Positions 40,606 to 49,100 of a stretch of DNA of 64,000 bases are shown piece by piece (the first letter of the stretch is position 1; each line of letters opens with the position of its first letter). The DNA is taken from assembly GCF_016904885.1 (NCBI RefSeq), contig NZ_JADWYI010000001.1, forward strand, positions 186,001 through 250,000, given 5' to 3'. The translations under genes and the position numbers were made by a program. The notes under the pieces were generated by a model. It was not told the DNA's origin. It did not search any database and saw nothing but the letters and a program-made list of their open reading frames with translations. The stretch comes from Archangium primigenium. GTDB taxonomy: Bacteria; Myxococcota; Myxococcia; Myxococcales; Myxococcaceae.

Positions 40606-41547
40606 GTGCAGACGAAGCAGAAGTGGGCCCTCACGCTGCTGACAGCGTGGGGCGCCATGTCGTGTGGTGGTTCGGCCGGTCCGGTGGATGCGTACCAGGG
40701 CGCCATCGATCCCTCGGCGCTGGACGCCAAGTTCCAGCCCTTCAGCGCCTGTGGCAAGGATGGCAGGCAGCGCTGCTACACCCCCGCCAAGGCCTTCTCC
40801 AATGGCGTGGAGCAGTCCTTCTACAACCTGGGTCTGGTGGAGAAGGCGAAGCTCACCGAGGACGCGCAGAAGCGGCCCACGCTCAAGGCCAGTGCCGTCA
40901 CGGCCCGGGCGTATGACTTCCCCGAGGCATGCACGGCCGGCAAGGCCTTCGACGAGCGCACGGACGCCTACCGGCAGGACGCGCAGTTCGCCGTGTTCGA
41001 CGCCCTGCCCCTCACGCCCGCGACCAACGCCCCGGCGGCGCTGCCCCTGGTGCGCACGAGCGCCTGGACGGGCGTGACGCCCTTTGACTGCAACGCCATC
41101 AAGAGCGCCCAGTCGCTCAAGGACGGGGTGTTCGGCGGCGAGGCCTCGGCGGACGAGTCGCTCGCGCTGCGCGCCGTCATCGACCTGTCGGTGCTGCCCA
41201 CGCGGCCCTCGGCCCAGGCCGCCTCGGGGTGGTACCTCGGTCTGCAACTCGCCTATCTGGATGGCGGCGCGGTGGCCGTGACCGAGGAGGGCAACGTGCG
41301 CACCATGGACGGCGTGTGGTTCAAGGGCTCGAGCGGTACGGCCCGCGACCTCACCGCGCGCCTGGTGTTCCAGGCCCGCCCGGGCGAGCCGGACTTCTCC
41401 CCCGTGGTGCGCCTGCGCGAAGTGGCGGGCGGCAGCACGACCTACACCTCGCTCTGCTACGCCGCGCCGTGCGCCGCCGACGCCTACGACCTGAGCGCGA
41501 ACGCCACCTACACCGGCATGCTCTTCCTCGTGCCGAGCACGCCGTGA
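40606..41547 (+). CDS. Lipoprotein of unknown function, partner of the TonB-dependent receptor
   Basis: 313 residues from GTG 40606 with GAGG just before it. Signal peptide with lipobox AMSC (Cys20), so a lipid-anchored envelope protein. No recognised domain; several aromatic and Cys residues (ACGKDGRQRC, SLCYAAPCAADAY) suggest disulfide bonds outside the cytoplasm. The stop overlaps a possible GTG start of the receptor gene, so the pair is probably one operon, like receptor-lipoprotein pairs for nutrient or peptide uptake. Confidence 0.7.
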   Translation: MQTKQKWALTLLTAWGAMSCGGSAGPVDAYQGAIDPSALDAKFQPFSACGKDGRQRCYTPAKAFSNGVEQSFYNLGLVEKAKLTEDAQKRPTLKASAVTARAYDFPEACTAGKAFDERTDAYRQDAQFAVFDALPLTPATNAPAALPLVRTSAWTGVTPFDCNAIKSAQSLKDGVFGGEASADESLALRAVIDLSVLPTRPSAQAASGWYLGLQLAYLDGGAVAVTEEGNVRTMDGVWFKGSSGTARDLTARLVFQARPGEPDFSPVVRLREVAGGSTTYTSLCYAAPCAADAYDLSANATYTGMLFLVPSTP

Positions 41548-41573
41548 ACCCCTCCCCCTCCGAGACTGCCTCC

Positions 41574-44432
41574 ATGACGACTCACCGTTCGACGCGCGGC
41601 TGGGCGCCGCTGCTCGTGCTCCTCACGCTCGCGCTGCTGCCGGCGTCCGCGCTGGCCGCGGGCGAGAACTACGGCCGCGTTTCCGGCTACGTGTACGACC
41701 CCACCGGCAGCGCGCTGGCCGAGGTTCCCCTCACCATCAGCGGCCCCGCGCTCCAGCAGCCCATCTCCCGCACGAGCGGCGAGGACGGCCGCTACGAGTT
41801 CGACCTCTTGCCCCCGGGCGAGGGCTACCAGATCGAAGTGACGGTCGAGGGCTTCACCCCCCTCAAGCTCAAGAACATCGCCGTGCGCCTGGGCCAGACG
41901 ACGCCCGTGGACGTGAAGCTGGACGTCTTCACGGAGACGCAGGCGCAGGCCACGTATGAAATCACCGAGCGCACCAACCCCATCATCAACCCGGACTCGG
42001 CCCAGACGGGCGCGGTGGTGACGGCGGACAAGGCGGCCCAGACGCCCATCTTCACCCAGCCCCAGGGCATCGCCCAGCTCGTGGCGGGCGTGGGCCCGGG
42101 CACCGCGCCGAGCAGCCGCGGCGGCATCTCGCGCTGGGGCAAGTTCTACGTGGACGGCATGGACACCACGGACGTGTCCGACGGCTCCATCACCTCCACC
42201 ATGAACTTCTACGCGGTGGAGAACTTCGAGATCATCACCGGCGGCCTGGACGCGCAGTACAACGCGCTGGGCGTGGTGCAGAACATCGTCACCAAGACGG
42301 GCTCCAACCGCTTCACCTACGACGCCGCGCTCGTGCTCCAGCCCTCCTGGGCCGGCGCCAAGACGCAGTTCTCCTCCAACCAGCCGGCGAGCACCGGCGG
42401 CCTGCTGCAGAACAGCAGCGGCCCCCAGCCCATCACCACCTTCTACTCGCCCGTGCTCGCCCTGGGCGGCCCCATCGTGAAGGACCGGCTGTGGTTCTAC
42501 CTGAGCGGTCAGATGAACTTCAGCCTGCGCGAGACCCCGCTCACCATCAACGGCGTGCAGGAGAACCGGCCTCGCGACACCCGGACGAACCTCGCCCGGC
42601 TCAAGCTCACCTGGCAGCCCACGAGCCGCGACCGCCTGTCGCTCGCCGTCAACGTGGATCGCAACACCATCAGCAATAACTACTCCAACGCGAACACCTC
42701 GCCCGAGGCCGAGTCGCGCATCGCGCGGGGGGGCTACTTCCTCATCGCCAACTACGACCGCAACATCAACGACAGCACGCTCTTCCAGTTGCAGACGGGC
42801 TTCACCTACAAGGACGTCTACCAGGGCCCGCAGAACGACGATCTGAACGCCGTGGCCCACGTCGACTCGAGCACCAGCTTCGTGCGCGACTCGTCCACCG
42901 CCCTGTCCAGCAGCACCCTGCCGGGCAACTACTCCACGGAGAACCGCTACCGCTTCCAGTTCGACCCCACACTGCTCTTCAAGCGCGGCGCGCACCAGAT
43001 GAAGGCGGGCATCCAGGTGGGCTACCTCGCGGGCGACCAGTCGCTGGGCACCACCGGCAACCTGCGCTACCTCGACAGGAACGGCTACTGCGATCCCAGC
43101 TCGCCCAGCTACCCCGCGGGCTGTGACACGCGCGTGTCGTTCTACGGCGCCAACGGCGTGCTCGGCCCCAACAACACCGACGCCTCGGTGGCCCAACTGG
43201 GCGCGTTCGTGCAGGACCGCTGGACCGTCAACCGCCAGCTCACCGTGGTGGCGGGTCTGCGCGCCGACGTGGGTCGGCTCTACGGCAACAACTCCACCTT
43301 CATCACCAACCTGGTGGGCATCGGGCCGCGCGTCTCCGCGACGTACGACGTCACCAACGACCGCAAGACGCTGCTCAAGGCCCACTACGGCCGCTCCAAC
43401 GAAATGGGCGATGTCTTCGTCGCCCAGCGCGCCAACCCGGACCTGCTCCAGTACAGCGCCACCTTCAACACGACGACCAACACCTTCAATGACTGCACGC
43501 CCGAGACTCCGGCGGGCACCCCGGGCTGCACCGTCGCGGGCGGCGCCAACGGCCGCTTCTTCGACAAGACGCACACGCCGCCGAGCGTGGACGAGGTGAG
43601 CCTGGGCCTGCACCGCGAGGTGTCCGAGGGCGCCGTGGTGGGCGTGGACCTGACCTACCGCCGCTACAACAACATGTGGGTGGACGAGGAGGTCAACCAG
43701 ATCTGGGACCCGAGCGGCACGCGCGTCATTGGCTACGTGGACCCGGCCAAGGTCAACAGCACGGTCTACCGCATCCACAACCCGTCCGACGCCTGGCGCG
43801 ACTACAAGGGTGGAGACCTGTGGGCGCAGGGCAAGCTGGGCCGGTGGGACCTGCTCGCCAGCTACACCCTGGCGTTCAACAACGGCACCGTGGGCAGCTA
43901 CTTCGACGGCTACGGCAGCAACCCCCGCCTGAAGTACCTGTTCAACGGCCCCACGCCCGACGACATCCGCCACACCCTCAAGGGCGCCGTGGGCTACAGC
44001 ACGCCCTTCGGCCTCGACTTCAACCTGCGCGCGCGCTACCTGACCGGCACGCCGCTCTGGCAGTACCAGCAGCTGAACAGCACCGCCACGGGCGCCCCCG
44101 GCAGCACCAACTTCTACCGCTCGCCGCGCGGCACGGGCTACGCGGTGACCCGGGGCACGGCGAACTTCAATGATCCGACCACCGTGTCCGAGCTGCGCAA
44201 CCCCTCCCAGCTCGTCATCGACGCCCAGGTGCGCTACGACGTGGGCCGGCTGGTGCAACTGGGCAGCAACAAGATGGAGCTGATGCTGCTCATCACCAAC
44301 GTGCTCAACAACACGGACGCCACCGCCTACTACGACCAGTACAGCACGGGCACCAACAACAACTACGGCCTGGTGCGCTCGCGCTCCAACGGCCCCGTCG
44401 CGGGTCAGCTCACCCTGCGCTTCCGCAACTGA
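41574..44432 (+). CDS. TonB-dependent receptor with N-terminal carboxypeptidase-regulatory-like domain (Oar-like)
   Basis: 952 residues from ATG 41574; GTG 41544 overlaps the previous stop and would add ten residues before the signal peptide. Signal peptide (about 1-32), a CarboxypepD_reg-like beta-sandwich (about 35-120: GYVYDPTGSALAEVPLTI), a plug domain (about 130-250, YVDGMDTTDVSDGSI and IVTKTGSNRF), then a 22-stranded beta-barrel ending in LTLRFRN with aromatic C-terminal residues. Similar to the Oar proteins of Myxococcus, used in uptake or protein secretion. It is coupled with the upstream lipoprotein gene and followed by a perfect 13-bp terminator. Confidence 0.88.
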   Translation: MTTHRSTRGWAPLLVLLTLALLPASALAAGENYGRVSGYVYDPTGSALAEVPLTISGPALQQPISRTSGEDGRYEFDLLPPGEGYQIEVTVEGFTPLKLKNIAVRLGQTTPVDVKLDVFTETQAQATYEITERTNPIINPDSAQTGAVVTADKAAQTPIFTQPQGIAQLVAGVGPGTAPSSRGGISRWGKFYVDGMDTTDVSDGSITSTMNFYAVENFEIITGGLDAQYNALGVVQNIVTKTGSNRFTYDAALVLQPSWAGAKTQFSSNQPASTGGLLQNSSGPQPITTFYSPVLALGGPIVKDRLWFYLSGQMNFSLRETPLTINGVQENRPRDTRTNLARLKLTWQPTSRDRLSLAVNVDRNTISNNYSNANTSPEAESRIARGGYFLIANYDRNINDSTLFQLQTGFTYKDVYQGPQNDDLNAVAHVDSSTSFVRDSSTALSSSTLPGNYSTENRYRFQFDPTLLFKRGAHQMKAGIQVGYLAGDQSLGTTGNLRYLDRNGYCDPSSPSYPAGCDTRVSFYGANGVLGPNNTDASVAQLGAFVQDRWTVNRQLTVVAGLRADVGRLYGNNSTFITNLVGIGPRVSATYDVTNDRKTLLKAHYGRSNEMGDVFVAQRANPDLLQYSATFNTTTNTFNDCTPETPAGTPGCTVAGGANGRFFDKTHTPPSVDEVSLGLHREVSEGAVVGVDLTYRRYNNMWVDEEVNQIWDPSGTRVIGYVDPAKVNSTVYRIHNPSDAWRDYKGGDLWAQGKLGRWDLLASYTLAFNNGTVGSYFDGYGSNPRLKYLFNGPTPDDIRHTLKGAVGYSTPFGLDFNLRARYLTGTPLWQYQQLNSTATGAPGSTNFYRSPRGTGYAVTRGTANFNDPTTVSELRNPSQLVIDAQVRYDVGRLVQLGSNKMELMLLITNVLNNTDATAYYDQYSTGTNNNYGLVRSRSNGPVAGQLTLRFRN

Positions 44433-44455
44433 GCGCCGACGTGACATGAGTCCCC

Positions 44456-44488
44456 GGGCCCTCCGCGCGACGCTGGCGCGGAGGGCCC
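44456..44488 (+). terminator. Perfect 13-bp stem-loop terminator
   Basis: GGGCCCTCCGCGC (44456-44468) and GCGCGGAGGGCCC (44476-44488) with a 7-nt loop, 24 bp after the receptor stop, followed by a T-containing stretch. Confidence 0.8.
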
Positions 44489-44573
44489 TCGTCGTTTCCG
44501 GCGCCCGGTGGGAGCCCATCCGGGCGGGCGAGACGCGCGGTGGGGCGCGCGGCCGCCGGGTAGGATGAAGCCC

Positions 44574-45674
44574 ATGAGCCTCATCGTCCTGTCCATCCCC
44601 CTCTTCTTCGTGCTGATGGGCGCCGAGTGGGTGGCCGGACGCCTGCGGGGCCGCCGGGTGTTCCGGGGTCCGGACGTCTTCGCCAACCTGTCGCTCGGCG
44701 CAGCCCAGACGGTGTTCGGCGCCGTGGCCGGGGGCCTGCTCGCGGGCACGTACGTGGCGCTCTATTCGGTCCGTCTGTTCGAGATTCCCGCCACGTCCGC
44801 ATGGGCCTGGGTGGCGCTCTTCCTGGGCACGGACTTCTGCTACTACTGGTTCCACCGCGTCTCGCACCGCACCCACCTGGGGTGGATGGGCCACGCGCCC
44901 CACCATCAGAGCGAGGACTTCAACCTGTCCGTGGCGCTACGGCAGGGCCCGGTGCAGCCGCTCTTCTCGCGCGCCTTCTACCTGCCCTTGGCGCTCGTGG
45001 GCTTTCCCCCGGCCATGTTCGCCACCGCCGTGGCGCTCAACACGCTCTACCAGTTCTGGGTGCACACCGAGCTCATCGACCGGCTGGGGCCCCTGGAGTG
45101 GGTGTTCGTCACGCCGTCCCACCACCGCGTGCACCACGCCTGCAACGGCCGCTACCTGGACAAGAACCACGGCGCGATGCTGATCGTCTGGGACCGGCTC
45201 TTCGGCACCTTCGAGCCCGAGCGCGAGCCCGTCACCTACGGCACCGTGGCGCCCGTGCGCACCTTCAATCCCCTGCGCGCCGCGTGGCGGCCCTTCCGGG
45301 AGGCGTGGAGCCTCATGCGCCGGACGCCGCGCCTCTGGGACAAGCTGCGCTTCTGGTTCATGCCCCCCGAGTGGATGCCGCCCGGCGTGACGGACCCCCA
45401 CGTCCCGGTGGAGCCCGGCCGGGCCCGGTACGAGGTGAGCCCTTCCCGCCGGGTGGTGTTCTACCTGGCGGTCGTGGGTGTACTGACGCTCGGGGTGACG
45501 GTGCTCTTCCTCTTCAAGGGCGGAGCCCTGTCCGGCCCGTGGAAGCTCGCGTTCGCGGCGTGGTTCCTCGCGTCGCTCGGGGGCCTGGGCGGCGTGCTGG
45601 AAGGCCGCCCGTGGGCACGGTGGGTGGAGGCCGTGCGGCTGATGCTGTTGCCACTCGCAGTAGCGGCAATTTGA
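44574..45674 (+). CDS. Sterol-desaturase/fatty-acid-hydroxylase family membrane di-iron enzyme
   Basis: 366 residues from ATG 44574, with AGGA 8 nt upstream; ATG 44565 is possible. The eight-histidine di-iron signature is present: HRVSHRTH with HAPHHQSEDFN, and SHHRVHH with a further His in KNHG. Multiple membrane helices surround it. Such enzymes hydroxylate or desaturate lipids, sterols or carotenoids with O2. No lipid-biosynthesis partner is adjacent. A basic soluble segment (about 250-300) precedes two C-terminal helices. Confidence 0.88.
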   Translation: MSLIVLSIPLFFVLMGAEWVAGRLRGRRVFRGPDVFANLSLGAAQTVFGAVAGGLLAGTYVALYSVRLFEIPATSAWAWVALFLGTDFCYYWFHRVSHRTHLGWMGHAPHHQSEDFNLSVALRQGPVQPLFSRAFYLPLALVGFPPAMFATAVALNTLYQFWVHTELIDRLGPLEWVFVTPSHHRVHHACNGRYLDKNHGAMLIVWDRLFGTFEPEREPVTYGTVAPVRTFNPLRAAWRPFREAWSLMRRTPRLWDKLRFWFMPPEWMPPGVTDPHVPVEPGRARYEVSPSRRVVFYLAVVGVLTLGVTVLFLFKGGALSGPWKLAFAAWFLASLGGLGGVLEGRPWARWVEAVRLMLLPLAVAAI

Positions 45675-45703
45675 AAATCACGCCCGCTCGCTTGGCCTCA
45701 AGG

Positions 45704-45739
45704 AGGACGCCTTTACTTGCGCTGGGGTCGCGGCGTCCT
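45704..45739. terminator. Inverted repeat between convergent genes
   Basis: AGGACGCC (45704-45711) and GGCGTCCT (45732-45739) with a 20-nt loop, between the desaturase stop and the end of the candidate immunity gene. Confidence 0.4.
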
Positions 45740-45751
45740 TTCAAAGTGTTC

Positions 45752-46108
45752 TCACAGCATTGTCATCACCGCATCCCTCGCGAGGATGTACCCGCCCAAT
45801 CCAACAGAAGGGTCAAGCTCATAAAACTTCACCTGCCCCTCCAGGACGGCACGAGTGCTTTCGACAGAAAGCTCAAACTCCTGGCAGCGCGCCCTTGCAC
45901 CCGAATGAGCCGCAGTCCACTCGTATAGAGCGAGAAGTACATTCTGGTCGTAGAATGGACCCAAGGAAACACTCTCCACGCCTGAAAAGACCAGGAGGGC
46001 TCTCGCACCGCCGACCATGCGCAGACCCAAGCTGAGTTCCTTCGCTTCGCGGTGGTTTTCCAACGCTACAATTTCAGCATCGTGCACATCGAATCGGGAT
46101 GCACTCAC
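45752..46108 (-). CDS. Candidate immunity protein of the RHS toxin
   Basis: 118 residues from GTG 46108. The start overlaps the RHS stop as GTGA, so its translation is coupled to the toxin gene, the standard place for a polymorphic-toxin immunity gene. No recognised family; it is acidic and compact (SRFDVHDAEIVALENHREAK, then AVLEGQVKFYELDPSVG), without signal peptide, so cytoplasmic. The gene is clearly AT-richer than flanking genes, as expected for a mobile toxin-immunity tip. The assignment rests on position, size and composition. Confidence 0.65.
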   Translation of the reverse strand: MSASRFDVHDAEIVALENHREAKELSLGLRMVGGARALLVFSGVESVSLGPFYDQNVLLALYEWTAAHSGARARCQEFELSVESTRAVLEGQVKFYELDPSVGLGGYILARDAVMTML

Positions 46109-49100
46109 AAAGTCTCTCCAGGCTCAAGCGACCGAGGATCTTGTCGCGTTCGATTAGGGGCTTGAGGCTGCTCATATTTCCAATCATGCACGTGAGGTGT
46201 GCCTAGTTCTGGATGATGATCATAATCACAATCCTTTACTGGCTTCCCGTCAGAATCGTAACGGCGTTGCTGTTGAAGCTGTCGGGTCTGGGGATCCTTT
46301 CTCTCAAGAACTCCATTAGAAGGGCCCTTTTCTTTACGCCCGTCGGGCAACCGATTCTTGGTTCGTGTCCCTGGTTGCTGTTGGTTCTTCGGCGACGAGG
46401 CTTCACCGCCCCCCTTCCCCGACTTGTTGGCCATCTGCAGGACCTGGAAGGTATGGCGGGCGTCCGCCACGGTATCGGCGCCGAGCGCCAATCCAGCGCC
46501 GAACGTCGCGTAACCCGCCGCCATGGCGGGAATGCCCGGCGCGGCCCCCACTCCCGTGGCGCTCAAGGCCCCACCCCCGCCCATCATCCCGCCTCCGCCG
46601 ACCATCAGGCTGATGCTCACAATGCCCTCGTAGATGGTGCCCGCCGTCATGGCCGCCGCATAGCCCACGTAGAAGGACTCGGACTGATCCGGAGGCACCG
46701 GCAGCATCGAGCCCGCGGGCAGGACCGCCGCGATGGTGCCCATGGTCGCGCCCGCTGACAGATCCTTGAAATCCCATGCGGCCATGCCACTCGGGTCCGC
46801 ATAGCGCAGCGGATTGTTCCGGGCGTAGCCGTACAGGTTGCACTCCACCGGGCTGCCCACACAGCGCCCGGGCTCCTCCAGGAAGAGCGGATCCGGCGTG
46901 AGGAACCGGTTGAGCTTGGGGTCGTAGTCCCGCACGCCCATCCGGATGAGGCCCAGGTCGGCGTCATGGCCCTTCTGGACGTAATCGATCACCGCCGACA
47001 GGGCCGGCCGCACCGACCGGTCTCCGAACGGAGACGCGAGCCGCATCGAGCCATCCTCGTCCGCGATCACCGTGCCACGCAGGTCCGTGGCCACCAGGTG
47101 CAGGTCGCCTCCGCGCACCAGCCCCACGAGTTGACCGCCGAAATGCAGGGGCTGCGTGAGGCCCGTCGCGTCCAGATAGAGGCCCTGATCGAGGTAGGCC
47201 GCCACGGGGACCCCGTCCGCGAACTTCATCAGCCGCTGTCCCTTCTCGTCGTACAGGAAGGACCACTGCTCGACGCCATCGCGACCCGCCGCCGCCAGGT
47301 TCCCATCCGGGCCATACCGGAAGGCCAGATCGTCCCGGGAGACAGCGCGGCCCTGGTCATCGAAGGTGTAGGTCACACCTCCGGCGGTGAGCGTCTGTCC
47401 GGACCGGAGGAGATCGCGTCGCACGCCCCCTTCCTCGATGGACGAGGGCAGGCCAGAGGAGTCGAAGCCATAGGCATACGCGTGCTGCGCATCCGTCGAA
47501 CTGGAGAGGAAGCCGCGCGACGAATACCCGTACACCCGCGACAGACTCGTGCCGCCCGCGGAGACCGACTCCACGTCGAGCAGGCCTCGCGCATTGAGCT
47601 GAAGCCCCGAGGAGGAGGTCCAGCCCGGGCCCACCTGGGAGAGCGACACCCGGCGGCGCGTCAACGGATCGTAGCCCAGCGTCACCTGTCCCCCCGGGAA
47701 GGACATGGACTGGGGTTGGCCCTGGGTGTCATAGCCCAGGAGGGCCTTGGGCACGCCATTGAGCCACAGCTCCGAGAGCCGCCCGTATGCATCCCGGACC
47801 CAGCCCTTGGTGAGGGTGGACACCAGCGTGCCATCTGCCTCGCGGACCGACGTCACCTCGGAGCGCACCTCACCGCCCTCCGTGAAGAACAGCTGCGTCT
47901 CCACGCTGCGCCAGTCATCGAGCCTCAGCACGCTGCGCTCCAACCTGGCATCCGGCCGGTACTCGAGGAGCTTGAGATAGCCCCGACCCTCGATGGCGCT
48001 CACCAGGCCCAGCGCCGTCCGCAGTCCAGGGTGGGCGGGGGTCGCGCCGTCGCGGTAGTAGCGGTAGACGAGGTCCGCCGCACCCGAGACATCGGAGTAG
48101 GTCTCCGTGGAGACGCGGCCCAGGGCGTCGTAGCCCAGGGTCAATTGCCGCCGCAGTGCCCCAACGGCATTCCCATAGCGCTTCGCCGTGAGCAGGCCCG
48201 TGACGGGCGCGTAGACGTACTCCACGCTCGCCAGGTCCTCGCGCAGCAGCGACGACACCCGGCCATGGGCGTCATAGGTGACGCGGTGGAACCGGCCATC
48301 CGGCAAGTCGACCTGCCGCAACCGGCCCAGGGCGTCGTAGCGGAAGCCGGTGCGAACGTTCGCCTCGTCCTTGGACTCCACCACGCGCGCGGAGGAGTCC
48401 AGCGCCTGCCTCCGGCTCCAGGTTCCATTCTCCAGCACCGTGCGGGTCATCCGGCCCGCGTCCAGTCCCAGGGACGTGGCGAGCTGCTGCTCCACGGTGT
48501 CGTGGAACCGGGTGGACGCGAACACGGACGAGCCAAAGGCGGAGGTGCTCGACGACACCCGCTGCGACCCCGCCAGCAGCGTGGCGTAATCCAGCGCCTG
48601 CATGTCCACCGAGGCCGCCATGCCCGGCCGCATCGACGTATGGGTCTGGGCCAGTGACGGCAGTCGCTCCACCACACCATCGAAGACCCAGCCCCCAGGA
48701 ACGAGGCGGGCCGTCGTCACGGAAGCGCCCGAGGCGGTGGAGTAGTCGATGAACTCCCGGACCGAGGCGGAAGCCGCATCCACCAATTGAGACACGAAAA
48801 CGGAACCTGGGGCATTGGCCGTGGCGTAGCGGTAGGCGTAGGCCTCCTTCGGGTTGAGGTCGGTGCCCCCCAGGCTGTCCCACTGCCGGCTCAGCCGCTC
48901 CTGACCGTCGAAGCGGAAGAACTGCTCATAGGGAGTACCGCCACGATCCAACTCCATGGCGAGGATGGCATCCGTCACCGGATGACGCTCCGTCACCTGG
49001 GTCACCACGCCCTCGGGAGACGTCACCTGCCGCAACATGCGGCGCTCATAGTCGAAGCCCATCACCCCACGGCCCGGGATCGCGATGGAGCTCACCGAGA

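Noticed and set aside
41508-44906. 1132-codon minus-strand frame opposite the TonB-dependent receptor
   Set aside because: Gly/Arg/Val/His-rich shadow; the receptor has a signal peptide, plug and barrel.
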